From Pedobacter cryophilus (GTDB lineage Bacteria; Bacteroidota; Bacteroidia; Sphingobacteriales; Sphingobacteriaceae), in the NCBI RefSeq assembly GCF_005116455.1, contig NZ_SWBP01000002.1, forward strand, positions 1 to 64,000: a stretch of DNA of 64,000 bases, written 5' to 3'. Below the pieces are notes generated by a model, which was given only the letters and a program-made list of their open reading frames with translations, was not told the origin of the DNA and made no database searches. The position numbers and the translations under genes are program-made. Below, in pieces: positions 8,660 through 17,402 of the stretch (the first letter of the stretch is position 1; every line of letters starts with the position of its first letter).

Positions 8660-9685
8660 ATGAACGATTCCTTATTTATTAAAGCCGCATTTTCACAAAA
8701 AACAGAACGTCCACCAGTGTGGATGATGAGACAAGCAGGTCGTTTTATGCCTCAGTACTGGGAAATTAAGAACAAATATTCCTTTTTGGAGATGTGTAAA
8801 ACACCAGAAATTGCTGCTGATGTAACCATGTTGCCTGTAGATTTATTAGGAATTGATGCCGCCATTTTGTTTTGCGATATTTTAGTAACAGGTGAGGCAA
8901 TGGGTGGCGATTTAAGTTTTACTCAAGGTGTAGGTCCAAAATTCGCAAATCCAATCAAAAATGCAAGAGACATTGATAATTTACGTGTTGATGTGATGGA
9001 TAATTTGCAATACGTAGCAGATGCCATTAAAGTAATTCAACAGCGTTTAAATGGTTCCATCCCTTTAATTGGTTTTGCAGGGGCGCCGTTTACGGTAATG
9101 AGTTATTTAATTGAAGGTGGGTCATCTAAGGATTTTAAATTAACCAAGCTTTTTATTCATAACCATCCAGATTTAGCACATAAATTATTAAGCAAAATTG
9201 CAGCTGTTACAGCTGATTATTTAAACCTTCAAATCGCTGCTGGCGTAAATGCCGTACAATTATTTGATAGTTGGGCGCTTGCTTTATGTTGGGACGATTA
9301 TAAAGAATTTTCTCATAACTATAACGTAGAAATCATTTCAAAATTAAACCGTAAGGATATTCCAGTAATTTCTTTTTGTAAAGGAAGTTCAGTTTTTGCG
9401 CCTTTAATGGCCGAAGCTAAACCAGATGTGATCTCTATAGATTGGAACGCCGATTTAAAAGATATTAAGCATCGTTTACCATCAAACATTGCGGTTCAAG
9501 GAAACTTAGACCCTCATATTTTATATGCTGATAAACATGTAATTAAAGACAGAATTCACAGATTGTTTGAGCGTATGCGAGGAGAAAATGGATTTATCTT
9601 TAATTTAGGTCATGGTATTATGCCCGATATTCCTTTTGACAATGTAAAATATGCTATTGATGTAGTAAAGGAGTTTAGGTATTAG
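8660..9685 (+). CDS. hemE: Uroporphyrinogen decarboxylase
   Basis: Converts uroporphyrinogen III to coproporphyrinogen III by four decarboxylations, without a cofactor. Hallmarks in the 341-residue protein are RPPVWMMRQAGRFMPQYWE near the N-terminus, which holds the invariant Arg residues that bind substrate carboxylates, and GAPFTVMSYLIEGG in the middle. QGNLDPHILY and NLGHGIMPDIP near the C-terminus complete the signature. The ATG abuts the stop codon of the preceding TPR gene. Uroporphyrinogen III is the branch point at which the siroheme genes of the sulfur operon downstream also draw. Confidence 0.97.
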   Translation: MNDSLFIKAAFSQKTERPPVWMMRQAGRFMPQYWEIKNKYSFLEMCKTPEIAADVTMLPVDLLGIDAAILFCDILVTGEAMGGDLSFTQGVGPKFANPIKNARDIDNLRVDVMDNLQYVADAIKVIQQRLNGSIPLIGFAGAPFTVMSYLIEGGSSKDFKLTKLFIHNHPDLAHKLLSKIAAVTADYLNLQIAAGVNAVQLFDSWALALCWDDYKEFSHNYNVEIISKLNRKDIPVISFCKGSSVFAPLMAEAKPDVISIDWNADLKDIKHRLPSNIAVQGNLDPHILYADKHVIKDRIHRLFERMRGENGFIFNLGHGIMPDIPFDNVKYAIDVVKEFRY

Positions 9686-9771
9686 CCTCATCCTAAATCC
9701 TTCTCCGAAGGAGAAGGACTTTTACTTGCAAGCTTTTACTTTCTACTTTTAACCTTAAACTTATAACTTCA

Positions 9772-10308
9772 GTGTACCAATACGTACTTGCCATTCATAT
9801 TATTTTTGTAGTTAGCTGGATGGCTGGCTTGTTTTACATTGTGAGGTTGTTTATATACCATACTGAAGCAAATTTAAAACCAGAGCATGAACGATTAATT
9901 CTTCAAAAGCAATTTGAAGTAATGGAATCTAAGCTTTGGAATATCATTACCACCCCTGCAATGGTACTTTCTGTAAGCGCAGGTTTATTAATGCTTTATC
10001 TTAACCCACTGCTTTTAGAAACAGATTGGATGTGGGTTAAACTTGGTTTTGTAGCGGGGTTAATTGTTTATCATGTGATTTGTCAAAATATTATTTCTCA
10101 ATTAAAAAGAGGAAAGTATTGGATGACCAGCACTCAGTTAAGATTTTGGAATGAATTAGCTACTATTTTCTTGGTGGCAATTGTTTTTACGGTGATCTTA
10201 AAAAGCGCAATAGATTGGCTTTACGGGCTTTTAGGCTTAATGGCATTTGCTGTTGTAATTATGATTGCGGTAAAAATTTATAAAAAGCAGCGTGAAAAAT
10301 CTAAATAG
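9772..10308 (+). CDS. hemJ: HemJ-type protoporphyrinogen IX oxidase (membrane)
   Basis: Integral membrane protein of 178 residues with about four membrane segments. The N-terminus (YQYVLAIHIIFVVSWMAGLF then YIVRLFIYH) carries the conserved His and Trp of the HemJ/UPF0093 family, which oxidises protoporphyrinogen IX to protoporphyrin IX in organisms lacking HemG or HemY. The start is GTG; the first in-frame Met is inside the first membrane helix. It is the last gene of the haem operon, 86 bp after hemE, and a strong terminator follows. Assignment rests on the N-terminal signature, size and haem-gene context. No coproporphyrinogen oxidase or ferrochelatase gene is in the window. Confidence 0.85.
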   Translation: MYQYVLAIHIIFVVSWMAGLFYIVRLFIYHTEANLKPEHERLILQKQFEVMESKLWNIITTPAMVLSVSAGLLMLYLNPLLLETDWMWVKLGFVAGLIVYHVICQNIISQLKRGKYWMTSTQLRFWNELATIFLVAIVFTVILKSAIDWLYGLLGLMAFAVVIMIAVKIYKKQREKSK

Positions 10309-10317
10309 ATATAAAAC

Positions 10318-10349
10318 AAAAAAGAGGTCAATTAATTGACCTCTTTTTT
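10318..10349. terminator. Bidirectional terminator
   Basis: A perfect 32-bp palindrome, with arms AAAAAAGAGGTCAATT and AATTGACCTCTTTTTT, gives a GC-containing stem with a T-run on both strands. It sits between the convergent hemJ and the small minus-strand gene at 10368, and probably ends both transcripts. Confidence 0.9.
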
Positions 10350-10367
10350 GTTTCTAATTGCAATTAA

Positions 10368-10553
10368 TTACAATGATTTTGAGATATTCAATATATTTTG
10401 AATACTTTCTGATGAAGGATTTCTTGCCAACTGATTTAAAGAAGGTTTGATACTTTCATAAAAATTGATTTCCGACTCGGTAAATACCGAAATCATTCCA
10501 TCAATTTCATTGTCTAAAATTGAATTTGAAGTAGGAGTAACAGTTTCTATCAT
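10368..10553 (-). CDS. Small unknown protein downstream of ECF sigma factor
   Basis: 61 residues, acidic and polar, with no signal peptide, membrane segment or recognised motif (begins MIETVTPTSNS). The frame is supported by position: it follows the sigma factor gene by 76 bp on the same strand and ends just before the shared terminator. It could modulate the sigma factor post-translationally, but it has no anti-sigma signature. A spurious frame cannot be excluded. Confidence 0.5.
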   Translation of the reverse strand: MIETVTPTSNSILDNEIDGMISVFTESEINFYESIKPSLNQLARNPSSESIQNILNISKSL

Positions 10554-10629
10554 ACGCTTTGTTTGTTTTTTTATAGAATAGAAACGTGTATCCTTGTTTA
10601 ATATTTTATTTCATAATAAAAAGTTAAAA

Positions 10630-11214
10630 TTAATTTTTTAGGGTTAATTCTTTGCTTACCATCATCTTACGTAAGTTATTAAGTGCATACCTCATTCTTC
10701 CTAAGGCGGTATTAATACTTACGTCAGTTAGATCTGCAATTTCTTTAAAACTCAAATCGCCATAATGTCTCATAATCAACACTTCTTTTTGTTCTGAAGG
10801 TAAGAGGTGGATTAAAGCTTTAAGATCATCATAAGTTTGTTGCTTCACCATTTTTTCTTCAATGCTTTCATCATGAATGCCCAGCACATCAAAAATGTCA
10901 AAACCATCTCCGTTGGTAATTACAGGCGAACGTTTTTCTTTTCTAAAATGATCAATAACTAAATTATGCCCAATTCTTAAAACCCAAGGCAAAAACTTCC
11001 CTTCTTCATTATACCTTCCTGCTTTTAAAGTTTTAATTACTTTAATAAAAGTATCCTGAAAAATATCTTCAGCTAAAAACTCGTCTTTAACTAAAAGATA
11101 TATAGAAGTATAAATTCTTGATTTGTGTCTCGTGATGAGATTTGATAGCGCAATTTCATTCCCTTTAATGTAAAGGTGTACCAATTCCTGGTCGGTTTTC
11201 AGTTGAAAGTTCAT
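10630..11214 (-). CDS. RNA polymerase sigma factor, sigma-70 ECF family
   Basis: 194-residue group-4 sigma factor. Region 2 (about residues 25-95) contains EDIFQDTFIKVIKTL and the -10 recognition part FLPWVLRIGHNLVIDHFRKE. Region 4 (about 130-182) has LLPSEQKEVLIMRHYGDLSF and KEIADLTDVSINTALGRMR, a helix-turn-helix that contacts the -35 region. No anti-sigma factor with a membrane segment is adjacent, unlike most ECF systems, so control may be transcriptional or through an unlinked partner. Transcribed away from uvrA across a 400-bp intergenic region. Confidence 0.93.
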   Translation of the reverse strand: MNFQLKTDQELVHLYIKGNEIALSNLITRHKSRIYTSIYLLVKDEFLAEDIFQDTFIKVIKTLKAGRYNEEGKFLPWVLRIGHNLVIDHFRKEKRSPVITNGDGFDIFDVLGIHDESIEEKMVKQQTYDDLKALIHLLPSEQKEVLIMRHYGDLSFKEIADLTDVSINTALGRMRYALNNLRKMMVSKELTLKN

Positions 11215-11547
11215 AATTACTCCTACTTTAAATTCTTTCTAAATTAATCTTAAAAGTGAGTAGAGTATCTTCTATATGTTTTCTCCTATGTTTGAAATTT
11301 GAACTAATATTATTTATTGCATCAAATGAAATAATAATTTTACTAAAAACAAAATATAAAAATGAATTTAAAGTAATATGAAATATTTAATACTGTAAAA
11401 TAACATTTTCATGATAATTTTATTTCTTCTTTGACCTCAATATAAACTTAATTACGCAATTATTTATATGAATGATACAATAACTTAACCAAATATTAAA
11501 AGTAAAGTCAATTTTTTTAGGAATAGAGAAAAGATAGATATTACCAC
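11215..11547. other. A/T-rich intergenic region between sigma factor and uvrA
   Basis: Very A/T-rich divergent spacer that must hold the sigma factor promoter on the minus strand. No exact CAAAnnTA (minus-strand -7) match was found, so that promoter may use a different element or the alternative sigma factor itself. No gene, RNA or repeat was recognised. Confidence 0.4.
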
Positions 11548-11555
11548 TATTTTTG
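11548..11555 (+). promoter_or_regulatory. Candidate -7 promoter element of first uvrA
   Basis: TATTTTTG fits TAnnTTTG and lies 61 bp before the uvrA start codon. No clear TTG was seen at the -33 spacing. No LexA-type palindrome was recognised nearby. Confidence 0.45.
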
Positions 11556-11615
11556 CAGCACTAAACAAAATCTTTAGAAATTGTTTAAGATAGATGAGAA
11601 GCTGAGAATTTTGAG

Positions 11616-14414
11616 ATGAAAGAAGAAGAAAAAGATCCAAAAAAGAATATTATAATTAAAGGTGCCCGAGTACATAATTTAAAAAATATTGATGTTGCCA
11701 TTCCAAAAAACAAATTGGTAGTCATCACAGGGATGTCTGGCTCAGGAAAATCATCCTTAGCTTTTGATACTTTATATGCAGAAGGACAAAGAAGATATGT
11801 AGAAAGTTTATCTTCTTATGCCCGTCAGTTTTTAGGCAGAATGAACAAGCCTGATGTTGATTATATAAAGGGTATAGCGCCAGCAATTGCCATTGAGCAA
11901 AAAGTAATTACTTCAAATCCTCGTTCTACAGTGGGGACTTCAACAGAAATTTACGATTATCTTAAGTTGCTTTTTAGTAGAATTGGAAAAACTTTTTCAC
12001 CAATTTCGGGGCAATTGGTGAAAAAAGATTCGGTAACGGATGTAGTGAATTATTTATCGGCTTTGCCAGAAGAAAGTACTATAACTATTTTATGCCCACT
12101 TTATCCTCATAACCAAAGAACTTTAAAAGAAGAACTTGCTGTATTATTGCAAAAAGGGTTTTCCAGAGTTTCTATTAATAATGAAATCAGAAAAGTTGAA
12201 GAACTTTTAGAAGACGAAACCATTGAAAACAAAGAAGTTGAAGATGAGCACAAAGTTTTAATACTCATTGATAGAATAGTTACTAATCAGGAAGATGAAA
12301 CCATAAGCCGTATGGGCGATTCTGTTCAAACGGCTTTTTTTGAAGGTAAAGGCGATTGTTATGTTGATTTTGAAGGTAAAAGGAAGCATTTCTCAGATAG
12401 GTTTGAGCTAGACGGAATTAAATTTGAAGAGCCAAGTCCTAATTTTTTTAGTTTCAATAATCCTTACGGAGCTTGTCCAAAGTGCGAAGGTTATGGTAAA
12501 GTAATGGGTATTGATGAAGATTTGGTTATACCAGATAAATCAAAGTCGGTTTACGATGGCGCCATTGCTCCCTGGAGAGGCGAAAAAATGAAAGAATGGT
12601 TAGACGCATTAGTTGCCAATTCTATTAAATTCGATTTTCCAATACACCGTTCCGTGAGTCAATTGACTAATGCCGAGAAAAAACTCCTTTGGAAAGGAAA
12701 TAAATATTTTAAAGGTTTGGATGATTTCTTTAAATTTTTAGAAGAACAAACCTATAAAATCCAATATCGTGTCATGTTATCTCGCTACCGCGGAAAAACC
12801 AACTGTCCTGATTGTTTAGGCAGTAGGCTAAGGCCCGATGCTACCTACGTAAAAATTGATGATCACTCCATTACAGATATTGTGTTGATGCCGTTAAAAA
12901 AAGCTTTAACCTTTTTTGACGATTTAAAGTTAGACGAGCAACAACAAAAAATTTCTAAAAGACTGATTTTAGAGATCAGAAATAGAATTTTGTTTTTAAA
13001 CGAAGTGGGATTAGGATACCTTACCTTAAATCGTTTATCTAACACTTTATCAGGCGGAGAATCACAAAGAATTAATTTAGCTACCTCTTTAGGAAGCTCA
13101 TTAGTAGGTTCTATTTATGTTTTAGATGAGCCAAGCATCGGGTTACACCCAAAAGATACCAATAGGTTAATTGGCGTTTTAAAATCTTTAAGAGATGTGG
13201 GTAATACCGTTTTGGTGGTAGAGCATGAAGAAGAAATGATGCAAGCCGCAGATCATTTAATTGATATTGGACCAGAAGCAGGTACTTTAGGTGGTGAGTT
13301 GGTTTACTCAGGAAATTATAAAGATATATTAACAGATGAGCGTAGCCTCACCGGAAAATATTTAAGCGGGAGAGAGCAAATTGAAATTCCTAATAGAAGA
13401 AGAAAACCAACTGATTTTATTGAAATTAAAGGCGCTAGAGAAAATAATTTAAAAAATATTAATGTCAAATTCCCTCTACATGTTTTAACCGCCGTTACAG
13501 GAGTATCGGGTTCTGGAAAAACTTCATTGGTAAAAAGAATTTTATTTCCCGCTTTGCAAAAAGTAATAGGTAATTATTCTGGAGAACAAACCGGTTTTTA
13601 TGATGGGATTGAAGGAGCATTAAATAGTATTTCACAAGTAGAAATGGTTGATCAAAATCCAATAGGAAGGTCGTCAAGGTCTAATCCGGTAACTTACGTG
13701 AAAGCTTGGGATGAGATTAGGGCTTTATTTTCTAGTCAGGGAGCAGCAAAGGCTGCAGGTTTAAAACCAGCGGCATTTTCTTTTAACGTAGAAGGCGGCC
13801 GATGTGATGTTTGCCAAGGCGAGGGCGAAGTGAAAATAGAGATGCAGTTTATGGCCGATATTTATTTGCCTTGCGAATCTTGCGGAGGGCAACGCTTTAA
13901 GCAACATGTTTTAGATGTAACTTATAAAGACAAAAATGTTGCTGAAGTTTTAGAAATGACCATTGATGAAGCCATTATCTTTTTTGCTGAGGAACAAAAA
14001 ATTCTCAATAAAATTAAGCCTTTGGCAGAAGTAGGCTTGGGTTATGTGCATTTGGGGCAATCATCTAATACTTTGTCTGGAGGTGAGGCACAGCGTATAA
14101 AGTTGGCGTCTTTTCTAATTAAAGGCAACAATAGTCATAAAACATTATTTATTTTTGACGAACCAACCACAGGGTTACATTTTCACGATATTAAAAAATT
14201 GATGAAATCTTTTGATGCTTTAATTGAGCAGGGAAATACCATTATTGTAATTGAACATAATATGGATGTGATAAAATGTGCCGATTGGGTAATTGATATA
14301 GGTCCGGAAGGTGGAGATGAAGGCGGCGATTTAGTTTTTGAAGGCACACCAGAAGAATTAATTGAAATAAAGGATTCCTATACCGGAGTATATTTAAAAG
14401 AGCGGTTTAAATAG
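11616..14414 (+). CDS. uvrA: Excinuclease ABC subunit A (first UvrA paralogue)
   Basis: Damage-recognition ATPase of nucleotide excision repair; dimers load UvrB at lesions. In 932 residues there are two ABC modules: Walker [10 protein letters not shown] at 39-47 and GVSGSGKTS at 629-637, each with an LSGGE signature ([13 protein letters not shown] and [13 protein letters not shown]). The zinc-module cysteines [16 protein letters not shown] and CDVCQGEG ... CESCGGQR are present. [16 protein letters not shown] and [16 protein letters not shown] are typical UvrA segments. A second, distinct uvrA lies at 54307-57165. The gene is alone in its transcription unit; a 134-bp spacer of degenerate AACTGACAACT words follows before metZ. 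Confidence 0.95.
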   Translation: MKEEEKDPKKNIIIKGARVHNLKNIDVAIPKNKLVVITGMSGSGKSSLAFDTLYAEGQRRYVESLSSYARQFLGRMNKPDVDYIKGIAPAIAIEQKVITSNPRSTVGTSTEIYDYLKLLFSRIGKTFSPISGQLVKKDSVTDVVNYLSALPEESTITILCPLYPHNQRTLKEELAVLLQKGFSRVSINNEIRKVEELLEDETIENKEVEDEHKVLILIDRIVTNQEDETISRMGDSVQTAFFEGKGDCYVDFEGKRKHFSDRFELDGIKFEEPSPNFFSFNNPYGACPKCEGYGKVMGIDEDLVIPDKSKSVYDGAIAPWRGEKMKEWLDALVANSIKFDFPIHRSVSQLTNAEKKLLWKGNKYFKGLDDFFKFLEEQTYKIQYRVMLSRYRGKTNCPDCLGSRLRPDATYVKIDDHSITDIVLMPLKKALTFFDDLKLDEQQQKISKRLILEIRNRILFLNEVGLGYLTLNRLSNTLSGGESQRINLATSLGSSLVGSIYVLDEPSIGLHPKDTNRLIGVLKSLRDVGNTVLVVEHEEEMMQAADHLIDIGPEAGTLGGELVYSGNYKDILTDERSLTGKYLSGREQIEIPNRRRKPTDFIEIKGARENNLKNINVKFPLHVLTAVTGVSGSGKTSLVKRILFPALQKVIGNYSGEQTGFYDGIEGALNSISQVEMVDQNPIGRSSRSNPVTYVKAWDEIRALFSSQGAAKAAGLKPAAFSFNVEGGRCDVCQGEGEVKIEMQFMADIYLPCESCGGQRFKQHVLDVTYKDKNVAEVLEMTIDEAIIFFAEEQKILNKIKPLAEVGLGYVHLGQSSNTLSGGEAQRIKLASFLIKGNNSHKTLFIFDEPTTGLHFHDIKKLMKSFDALIEQGNTIIVIEHNMDVIKCADWVIDIGPEGGDEGGDLVFEGTPEELIEIKDSYTGVYLKERFK

Positions 14415-14548
14415 AAGTCCGAAGTCTTCAGACCGTAGTCTGAATGGCTAACAAACTGTAAACTTATAACCATTAACCGGTAACTAACATCCGATATCCG
14501 TCAACTAGCAACTGACAACTAACAACCAATAACTGACAACTGAATACA

Positions 14549-15718
14549 ATGAAAGAAGAATCTAAACTCATCAGAACGCAAACGCCAAGATCATCAAATA
14601 GAGAGCATTCTACGCCTTTATACCTCACTTCTAGTTTTATTTTTGATGATGCAGAACAAGGCAGAGCTATTTTTGCTGATGAGCAACAGGGAAATATTTA
14701 TTCAAGATACTCTAATCCAAACACAACCGAGTTTATAGACAAGGTTTGCGAGTTAGAAGGTGCCGAAGCTGGTTTAGCTTTTTCATCTGGCATGGCAGGT
14801 GTTTTTGCTTCTTTTGCAGGTTTGTTAAAAGCCGGAGATCACATTGTTTCTTTTCGTTCTATTTTTGGTTCTACACATCAGTTGTTAACTACTCTGTTTC
14901 CACGATGGGGAATTACTTCAACCTACGTTGATGCTGCAAATCCGGATGATTTAGAGAAAGCTATTCAGCCAAATACCAAAATGATTTTCTTAGAAACACC
15001 TTCTAACCCAGGTTTAGAATTGGTAGATTTAGCATGGTTGTGCAAAATAAAAGAGAAACATCCTCATATTATTATTAATGTTGATAATTGCTTTGCCACG
15101 CCTTATTTGCAAAAACCAATTGCTTATGGTGTTGATATTGTAAGTCATTCGGCAACAAAATATATGGATGGGCAAGGCCGAGTTTTAGGTGGAGTAGTAG
15201 TTGGCAGAGCCGATTTAATAAAGGAAATGATGTTTTTTATCAGGCATACCGGTCCGGCAATGTCGGCTTTTAATGCGTGGTTATTGTCTAAAAGCTTAGA
15301 AACACTTCCGTTAAGAATGGATAGGCATTGCAGTAACGCTTTGGCTGTTGCCAAAGCTTTAGAAAAAAGTGCTGAAGTTGAAGTAGTACGTTATCCTCAT
15401 TTGCCTTCTCACCCACAATATGAATTAGCAAAAAAGCAAATGAAACAAGGTGGTGGGATAGTTACTTTTGTAATTAAAGGCGGCTTTGAAAGAGCAAAAA
15501 GATTTTTGGATGCTTTAGAAATGATTCTGATTTCCTCTAACTTAGGAGATTCCAGATCTATAGGTACGCACCCATCTTCTACTACACATTCTAAATTATC
15601 AGAACAAGAAAGATTACAAATAGGCATATTTCCAGGAAGCATCAGGCTTTCTATTGGCTTAGAAAATGTAGAGGATATTCTTGCTGATGTGAAGAATGCT
15701 TTAGAAAAGTCTAAATAG
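14549..15718 (+). CDS. metZ: Trans-sulfuration PLP enzyme, O-succinyl(acetyl)homoserine sulfhydrylase-like
   Basis: 389-residue Cys/Met-metabolism PLP enzyme. The PLP lysine is Lys204 in HSATKYMDGQGRVLGGVVVG; the DGQGR variant is characteristic of MetZ-type sulfhydrylases, which join sulfide to an activated homoserine to give homocysteine. SSGMAGVFASFAGLLKAGDH and ETPSNPGLELVDL are further family blocks. Cystathionine gamma-synthase or a gamma-lyase are alternative functions within the same fold. Its place just before the Rrf2 regulator and sulfate-reduction operon fits a role in fixing the sulfide produced there. The 5' spacer is made of repeated ACAACTGACAACT-like words. Confidence 0.85.
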   Translation: MKEESKLIRTQTPRSSNREHSTPLYLTSSFIFDDAEQGRAIFADEQQGNIYSRYSNPNTTEFIDKVCELEGAEAGLAFSSGMAGVFASFAGLLKAGDHIVSFRSIFGSTHQLLTTLFPRWGITSTYVDAANPDDLEKAIQPNTKMIFLETPSNPGLELVDLAWLCKIKEKHPHIIINVDNCFATPYLQKPIAYGVDIVSHSATKYMDGQGRVLGGVVVGRADLIKEMMFFIRHTGPAMSAFNAWLLSKSLETLPLRMDRHCSNALAVAKALEKSAEVEVVRYPHLPSHPQYELAKKQMKQGGGIVTFVIKGGFERAKRFLDALEMILISSNLGDSRSIGTHPSSTTHSKLSEQERLQIGIFPGSIRLSIGLENVEDILADVKNALEKSK

Positions 15719-15793
15719 GTCATTAATAGTTTAAATTTTCTTGAGTTTGCAAGATTCTCATATCTCACATCTCAATACTCATATCTAAAAAAA

Positions 15794-16210
15794 ATGAAAA
15801 TAGAATTAAACAGAGTAAATAGTGCAGTCCACTTTGAAGCTACAGGTAGCAGCAGTGATATAAAAGTACATATAGATGGTTCACCTGAGATTGGTGGAGA
15901 AGGTTTAGGCGTTCGCCCGATGGAATTGGTGTTAATGGCTTTAGGTTCTTGCAGTTCTTTAGATTTAGTGAGTATTTTAAAAAAGCAACGTCAAGAAATT
16001 ACCGATTTCTCTGTAGAAGTTAGCGGAGAACGAAGAGTAGAATTGCCACCCGTTTTTACTAAAATTCACATGTTAATTAAGTTAAGCGGTAACTTAGATG
16101 AGCAAAAAGTAAATAAAGCTGCCGAATTAGCCATTAGAAAATACTGTTCTGTACATGACATGTTGGTTGCTGGCGGCGTTGAGATTACTTATTCAATAGA
16201 AATCAATTAA
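15794..16210 (+). CDS. OsmC family protein
   Basis: 138-residue OsmC/Ohr-fold protein. The motif GVRPMELVLMALGSCSSLDL and the second conserved Cys in IRKYCSVHDM are present; this pair forms the peroxidatic and resolving cysteines in characterised thiol peroxidases of the family. It may detoxify organic hydroperoxides or handle sulfur species. It lies 75 bp after metZ and 44 bp before the Rrf2 regulator, so it probably belongs with the sulfur genes. Substrate is unknown. Confidence 0.88.
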   Translation: MKIELNRVNSAVHFEATGSSSDIKVHIDGSPEIGGEGLGVRPMELVLMALGSCSSLDLVSILKKQRQEITDFSVEVSGERRVELPPVFTKIHMLIKLSGNLDEQKVNKAAELAIRKYCSVHDMLVAGGVEITYSIEIN

Positions 16211-16254
16211 TATTCATAATTTTAGATCTATTAATTACGCTCTAAACAAATACC

Positions 16255-16686
16255 TTGCTCTCTAAAAAAACAAAATATGCCATTAGAGCCCTTATTGCCT
16301 TAGGTGAGCAATTTGGCGGCGATTCTATGAATATTTTAAGCATTTCGCAAAAAGAAAAAATTCCTAAAAAGTTTTTAGAACAAATTCTTTTAGAAATGCG
16401 TAACGCTGGCTTTCTTTTCAGTAAAAAAGGTGCTGGTGGCGGTTATTCTCTTCTAAAAAATCCTGATGATATTAATTTGGTGCAAGTGATGCGTTTAACC
16501 GGTGGACCTATTGCTCAATTGCCTTGTGTAAGCTTGAATTTTTATCAGAAGTGCGATGAATGTAAAGAAGAAGCAACTTGCGGCATTCGAGCTACTTTCA
16601 TGAATGTTAGAGATGCTACTCTTAAAATATTATCAGAAACCACTATAGGTGATCTTATCCGTAAAGAAAAAAGCTTAAGTAGCTAA
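16255..16686 (+). CDS. Rrf2-family transcriptional regulator
   Basis: 143-residue winged-helix regulator (LSKKTKYAIRALIALGEQF at the N-terminus; recognition region KIPKKFLEQILLEMRNAGFL and KKGAGGGY). A cysteine cluster PCVSLNFYQKCDECKEEATC near residues 90-112 resembles the metal-cluster-binding loop of IscR/NsrR, with more cysteines than the usual three. The start is TTG; the sequence from it matches the usual family N-terminus, and the first internal Met is after the first helix. It lies directly before the sulfate-assimilation operon. In Firmicutes an Rrf2 member, CymR, controls cysteine genes, so a similar role is plausible here but not shown. Confidence 0.9.
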   Translation: MLSKKTKYAIRALIALGEQFGGDSMNILSISQKEKIPKKFLEQILLEMRNAGFLFSKKGAGGGYSLLKNPDDINLVQVMRLTGGPIAQLPCVSLNFYQKCDECKEEATCGIRATFMNVRDATLKILSETTIGDLIRKEKSLSS

Positions 16687-16736
16687 TTTTTATTCTGTTA
16701 AATTTTTTATTTTACTTATTTTTAATAAAAATTAAT

Positions 16737-16914
16737 ATGGAAAATTCAATTTATCATATCAGAATTAAAAAGGATTATGCTTCTGTTGATTGAAGATAAA
16801 ACACCCGATTGGCAAAAAGAGGAATCGTTAAAACGACTTGAGAAAATGAAAAGTAATCCTGAATCGGTTATTTCTGAGGAAGATTTTTTTAGGATTTTAA
16901 ATAAAAATGCCTAA
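16737..16914 (+). pseudogene. Antitoxin remnant of a dead toxin-antitoxin pair
   Basis: An ATG opens MENSIYHIRIKKDYASVD, which stops at TGA after 18 codons. A +1 shift then reads IEDKTPDWQKEESLKRLEKM to a stop at 16912-16914. The two parts look like the start and end of a RelB/ParD-type antitoxin, with a deletion or frameshift between. The stop overlaps the start of the toxin remnant, the usual arrangement of such modules. Confidence 0.65.
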
Positions 16915-17194
16915 CAAATACACTGTTTTATTTTCTTCAGAATCCATTATCGATGTTTAAAATGCAGTATAATGGTATAATCAACAACAAGAAAACTTCA
17001 AAAACGAATTGAAATTTACTCTTAAAATCCTTTCCAAAAATCCGTTTCATTATCAGATTAGGTATAACAATATTCGGATGGCAAATTTCCGATTATTTCC
17101 TTTTGCAATTCATTTTGAAATAGATAAAGTTTCGTCTATTATTAGAATAATTTCAATTTTTCATTTCAGCAGAAATCCTTATTGGTTAAAATAA
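16907..17194 (+). pseudogene. ParE/RelE-type toxin remnant with two in-frame stops
   Basis: A 96-codon frame from ATG 16907 reads through to TAA 17194 with only two internal stops, both TAA, in SIIDV*NAV*WYNQQQENF. The expected residue is Glu in both places, so each may be a GAA-to-TAA change. The rest keeps the family pattern: WYNQQQENFKNELKFTLKIL, then NPFHYQIRYNNIRMANFRLF, and a C-terminal FHFSRNPYWLK. The frame is otherwise intact, so inactivation appears recent. The toxin is not expected to be made. Confidence 0.75.
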
Positions 17195-17239
17195 AAAAAA
17201 TATTTTCACAAAAAGACTACTAAATACATAGACATTATA

Positions 17240-17247
17240 TATATTTG
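17240..17247 (+). promoter_or_regulatory. -7 promoter element of the sulfate-assimilation operon
   Basis: TATATTTG matches TAnnTTTG exactly. Transcription would start near 17253, about 30 nt before the Cys-rich leader frame and about 190 nt before the sulfite reductase gene. No firm -33 TTG was seen. Confidence 0.6.
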
Positions 17248-17281
17248 TTGCGTGATCAGAAATTCAACTATTCAAAATACC

Positions 17282-17323
17282 ATGTCTTACTGTTGCTGTA
17301 TAAAATTTAACAGCGTTTGTTAA
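17282..17323 (+). CDS. Cysteine-rich leader peptide
   Basis: A 13-codon frame encodes MSYCCCIKFNSVC. Three consecutive Cys codons (TGT TGC TGT, 17291-17299) and a fourth just before the stop make up 4 of 13 codons, far above expectation for a random frame. It lies between a consensus promoter and an intrinsic terminator, and overlaps a potential RNA hairpin (17307-17323). There is no Shine-Dalgarno site, as is normal in this phylum. By analogy with amino-acid leader peptides such as TrpL and HisL, its translation rate would report charged tRNA(Cys). The function is inferred; the frame itself is certain. Confidence 0.75.
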   Translation: MSYCCCIKFNSVC

Positions 17324-17402
17324 GCAGTAGAGGCACTATAAGATCTTTTTAGTTAGTGTGTTAGTTTAAGCCTCTTCTATTTATTGGGAGAGGTTTTTTT
17401 TT
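17307..17402 (+). promoter_or_regulatory. Putative cysteine-responsive transcription attenuator
   Basis: Mutually exclusive helices can be drawn. Region 1, TTAACA (17307-17312), pairs with TGTTAA (17318-17323) in a perfect 6-bp hairpin with loop GCGTT inside the leader frame. Region 2, AGAGGC (17329-17334), pairs exactly with GCCTCT (17370-17375), extendable by ACTA (17335-17338) with TAGT (17362-17365) across a TTAA bulge. This blocks the terminator, which pairs 17371-17378 with 17386-17393. A ribosome stalled at the triple Cys codons leaves region 2 free (read-through); one at the stop codon would cover it (termination). The pairings are read from sequence; the mechanism is inference. Confidence 0.7.
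17371..17402 (+). terminator. Intrinsic terminator within the leader of the cys operon
   Basis: CCTCTTCT (17371-17378) pairs with GGGAGAGG (17386-17393) around the loop ATTTATT, followed by nine T residues (17394-17402). It stands 38 bp before the sulfite reductase start codon, so it would stop transcription before the operon unless the alternative helix forms. Confidence 0.85.

Noticed and set aside
15409-15768. 119-codon minus-strand frame
   Set aside because: It lies opposite the conserved C-terminal part of the metZ-like gene and has no family features of its own.
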